In this document: positions 20,130-20,197 of the stretch, one piece after another | Layout of the letters: each line of letters opens with the position of its first letter | Position numbering within the stretch: position 1 is the stretch's first letter | Assembly (NCBI GenBank): GCA_905397405.1 | Contig: CAJPVJ010000819.1 | Location: 1-20,197 of the forward strand | DNA: 20,197 nucleotides | Direction: 5' to 3' | Origin: Oppiella nova | Taxonomy: Eukaryota; Arthropoda; Arachnida; Sarcoptiformes; Oppiidae | Program-made: the position numbers and the translations under genes | The notes under the pieces: generated by a model | Seen by the model: the letters and a program-made list of their open reading frames with translations, nothing else | Databases searched by the model: none | Told to the model about the DNA's origin: nothing

Positions 20130-20185
20130 GGCTTTGAGATAATTGCGGGTTTGTCTGCAGTGGTGGTCAAGAGGTGTCTTAACAT
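20126..20185 (-). CDS. Short upstream ORF touching the IDE start codon
   Basis: An ATG at 20185 opens 19 codons whose TGA overlaps the IDE ATG as ATGA. The predicted peptide begins MLRHLLTTT, has basic and hydroxyl residues, and resembles a mitochondrial presequence. It is out of frame with IDE by one base. It may be a true uORF with termination-reinitiation, or a split presequence caused by a sequence error. The first exon may also begin outside the window. Confidence 0.35.
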   Translation of the reverse strand: MLRHLLTTTADKPAIISKP

Positions 20186-20197
20186 ACGACAGTAACA

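Noticed and set aside
1-20197. tRNA, rRNA, CRISPR array, transposase or viral gene
   Set aside because: I looked for cloverleaf arms, regular spacer arrays and recognisable mobile-element or viral proteins on both strands and saw none.

Overview
The window looks like nuclear DNA of an arthropod, possibly an acariform mite (the lineage is a guess). Intergenic DNA and introns are very AT-rich. The coding sequence is broken by many short GT-AG introns, mostly 57-75 nt. I assembled the genes by hand by following reading phase across splice sites and comparing with remembered family sequences. All exon borders are therefore predictions, but phases close exactly in each model.

Layout. (1) 1-1155 is the left arm of a large inverted duplication. 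It carries an intron segment and three exon copies from a CPEB gene, on the + strand. (2) 1156-1652 is the 3' end of an ERGIC1 (ERGIC-32) homologue on +, joined in frame to the truncated third CPEB exon copy. (3) 1653-5843 is AT-rich and non-coding; it includes the 3' flanks of two genes that face each other. (4) 5844-11503 is a 13-exon CPEB2-4/Orb2-like RNA-binding protein on - (792 aa). Its exons 3-5 and part of intron 2 form the right arm (7230-8399) of the duplication. The large N-terminal exon is flanked by a second, perfect 94-bp inverted repeat with GA/CT tracts. (5) 11504-15027 is the CPEB upstream region plus AT-rich DNA without a recognisable gene. (6) 15028-16325 is a MARCHF5-type mitochondrial E3 ligase on + (7 exons, 305 aa), preceded by an overlapping upstream ORF. 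(7) 16385-20129 is insulin-degrading enzyme on - (13 exons, 989 aa). It converges on MARCHF5 with only 59 bp between the stop codons.

The genes have no obvious shared pathway: secretory-pathway cargo cycling (ERGIC1), translational control (CPEB), mitochondrial ubiquitylation (MARCHF5) and peptide degradation (IDE). The most unusual feature is the diverged inverted duplication of about 1.16 kb whose inner breakpoint makes an in-frame CPEB-ERGIC1 coding exon. This may be a real rearrangement or chimeric gene, or a chimeric assembly or library join. The sequence alone cannot settle which.
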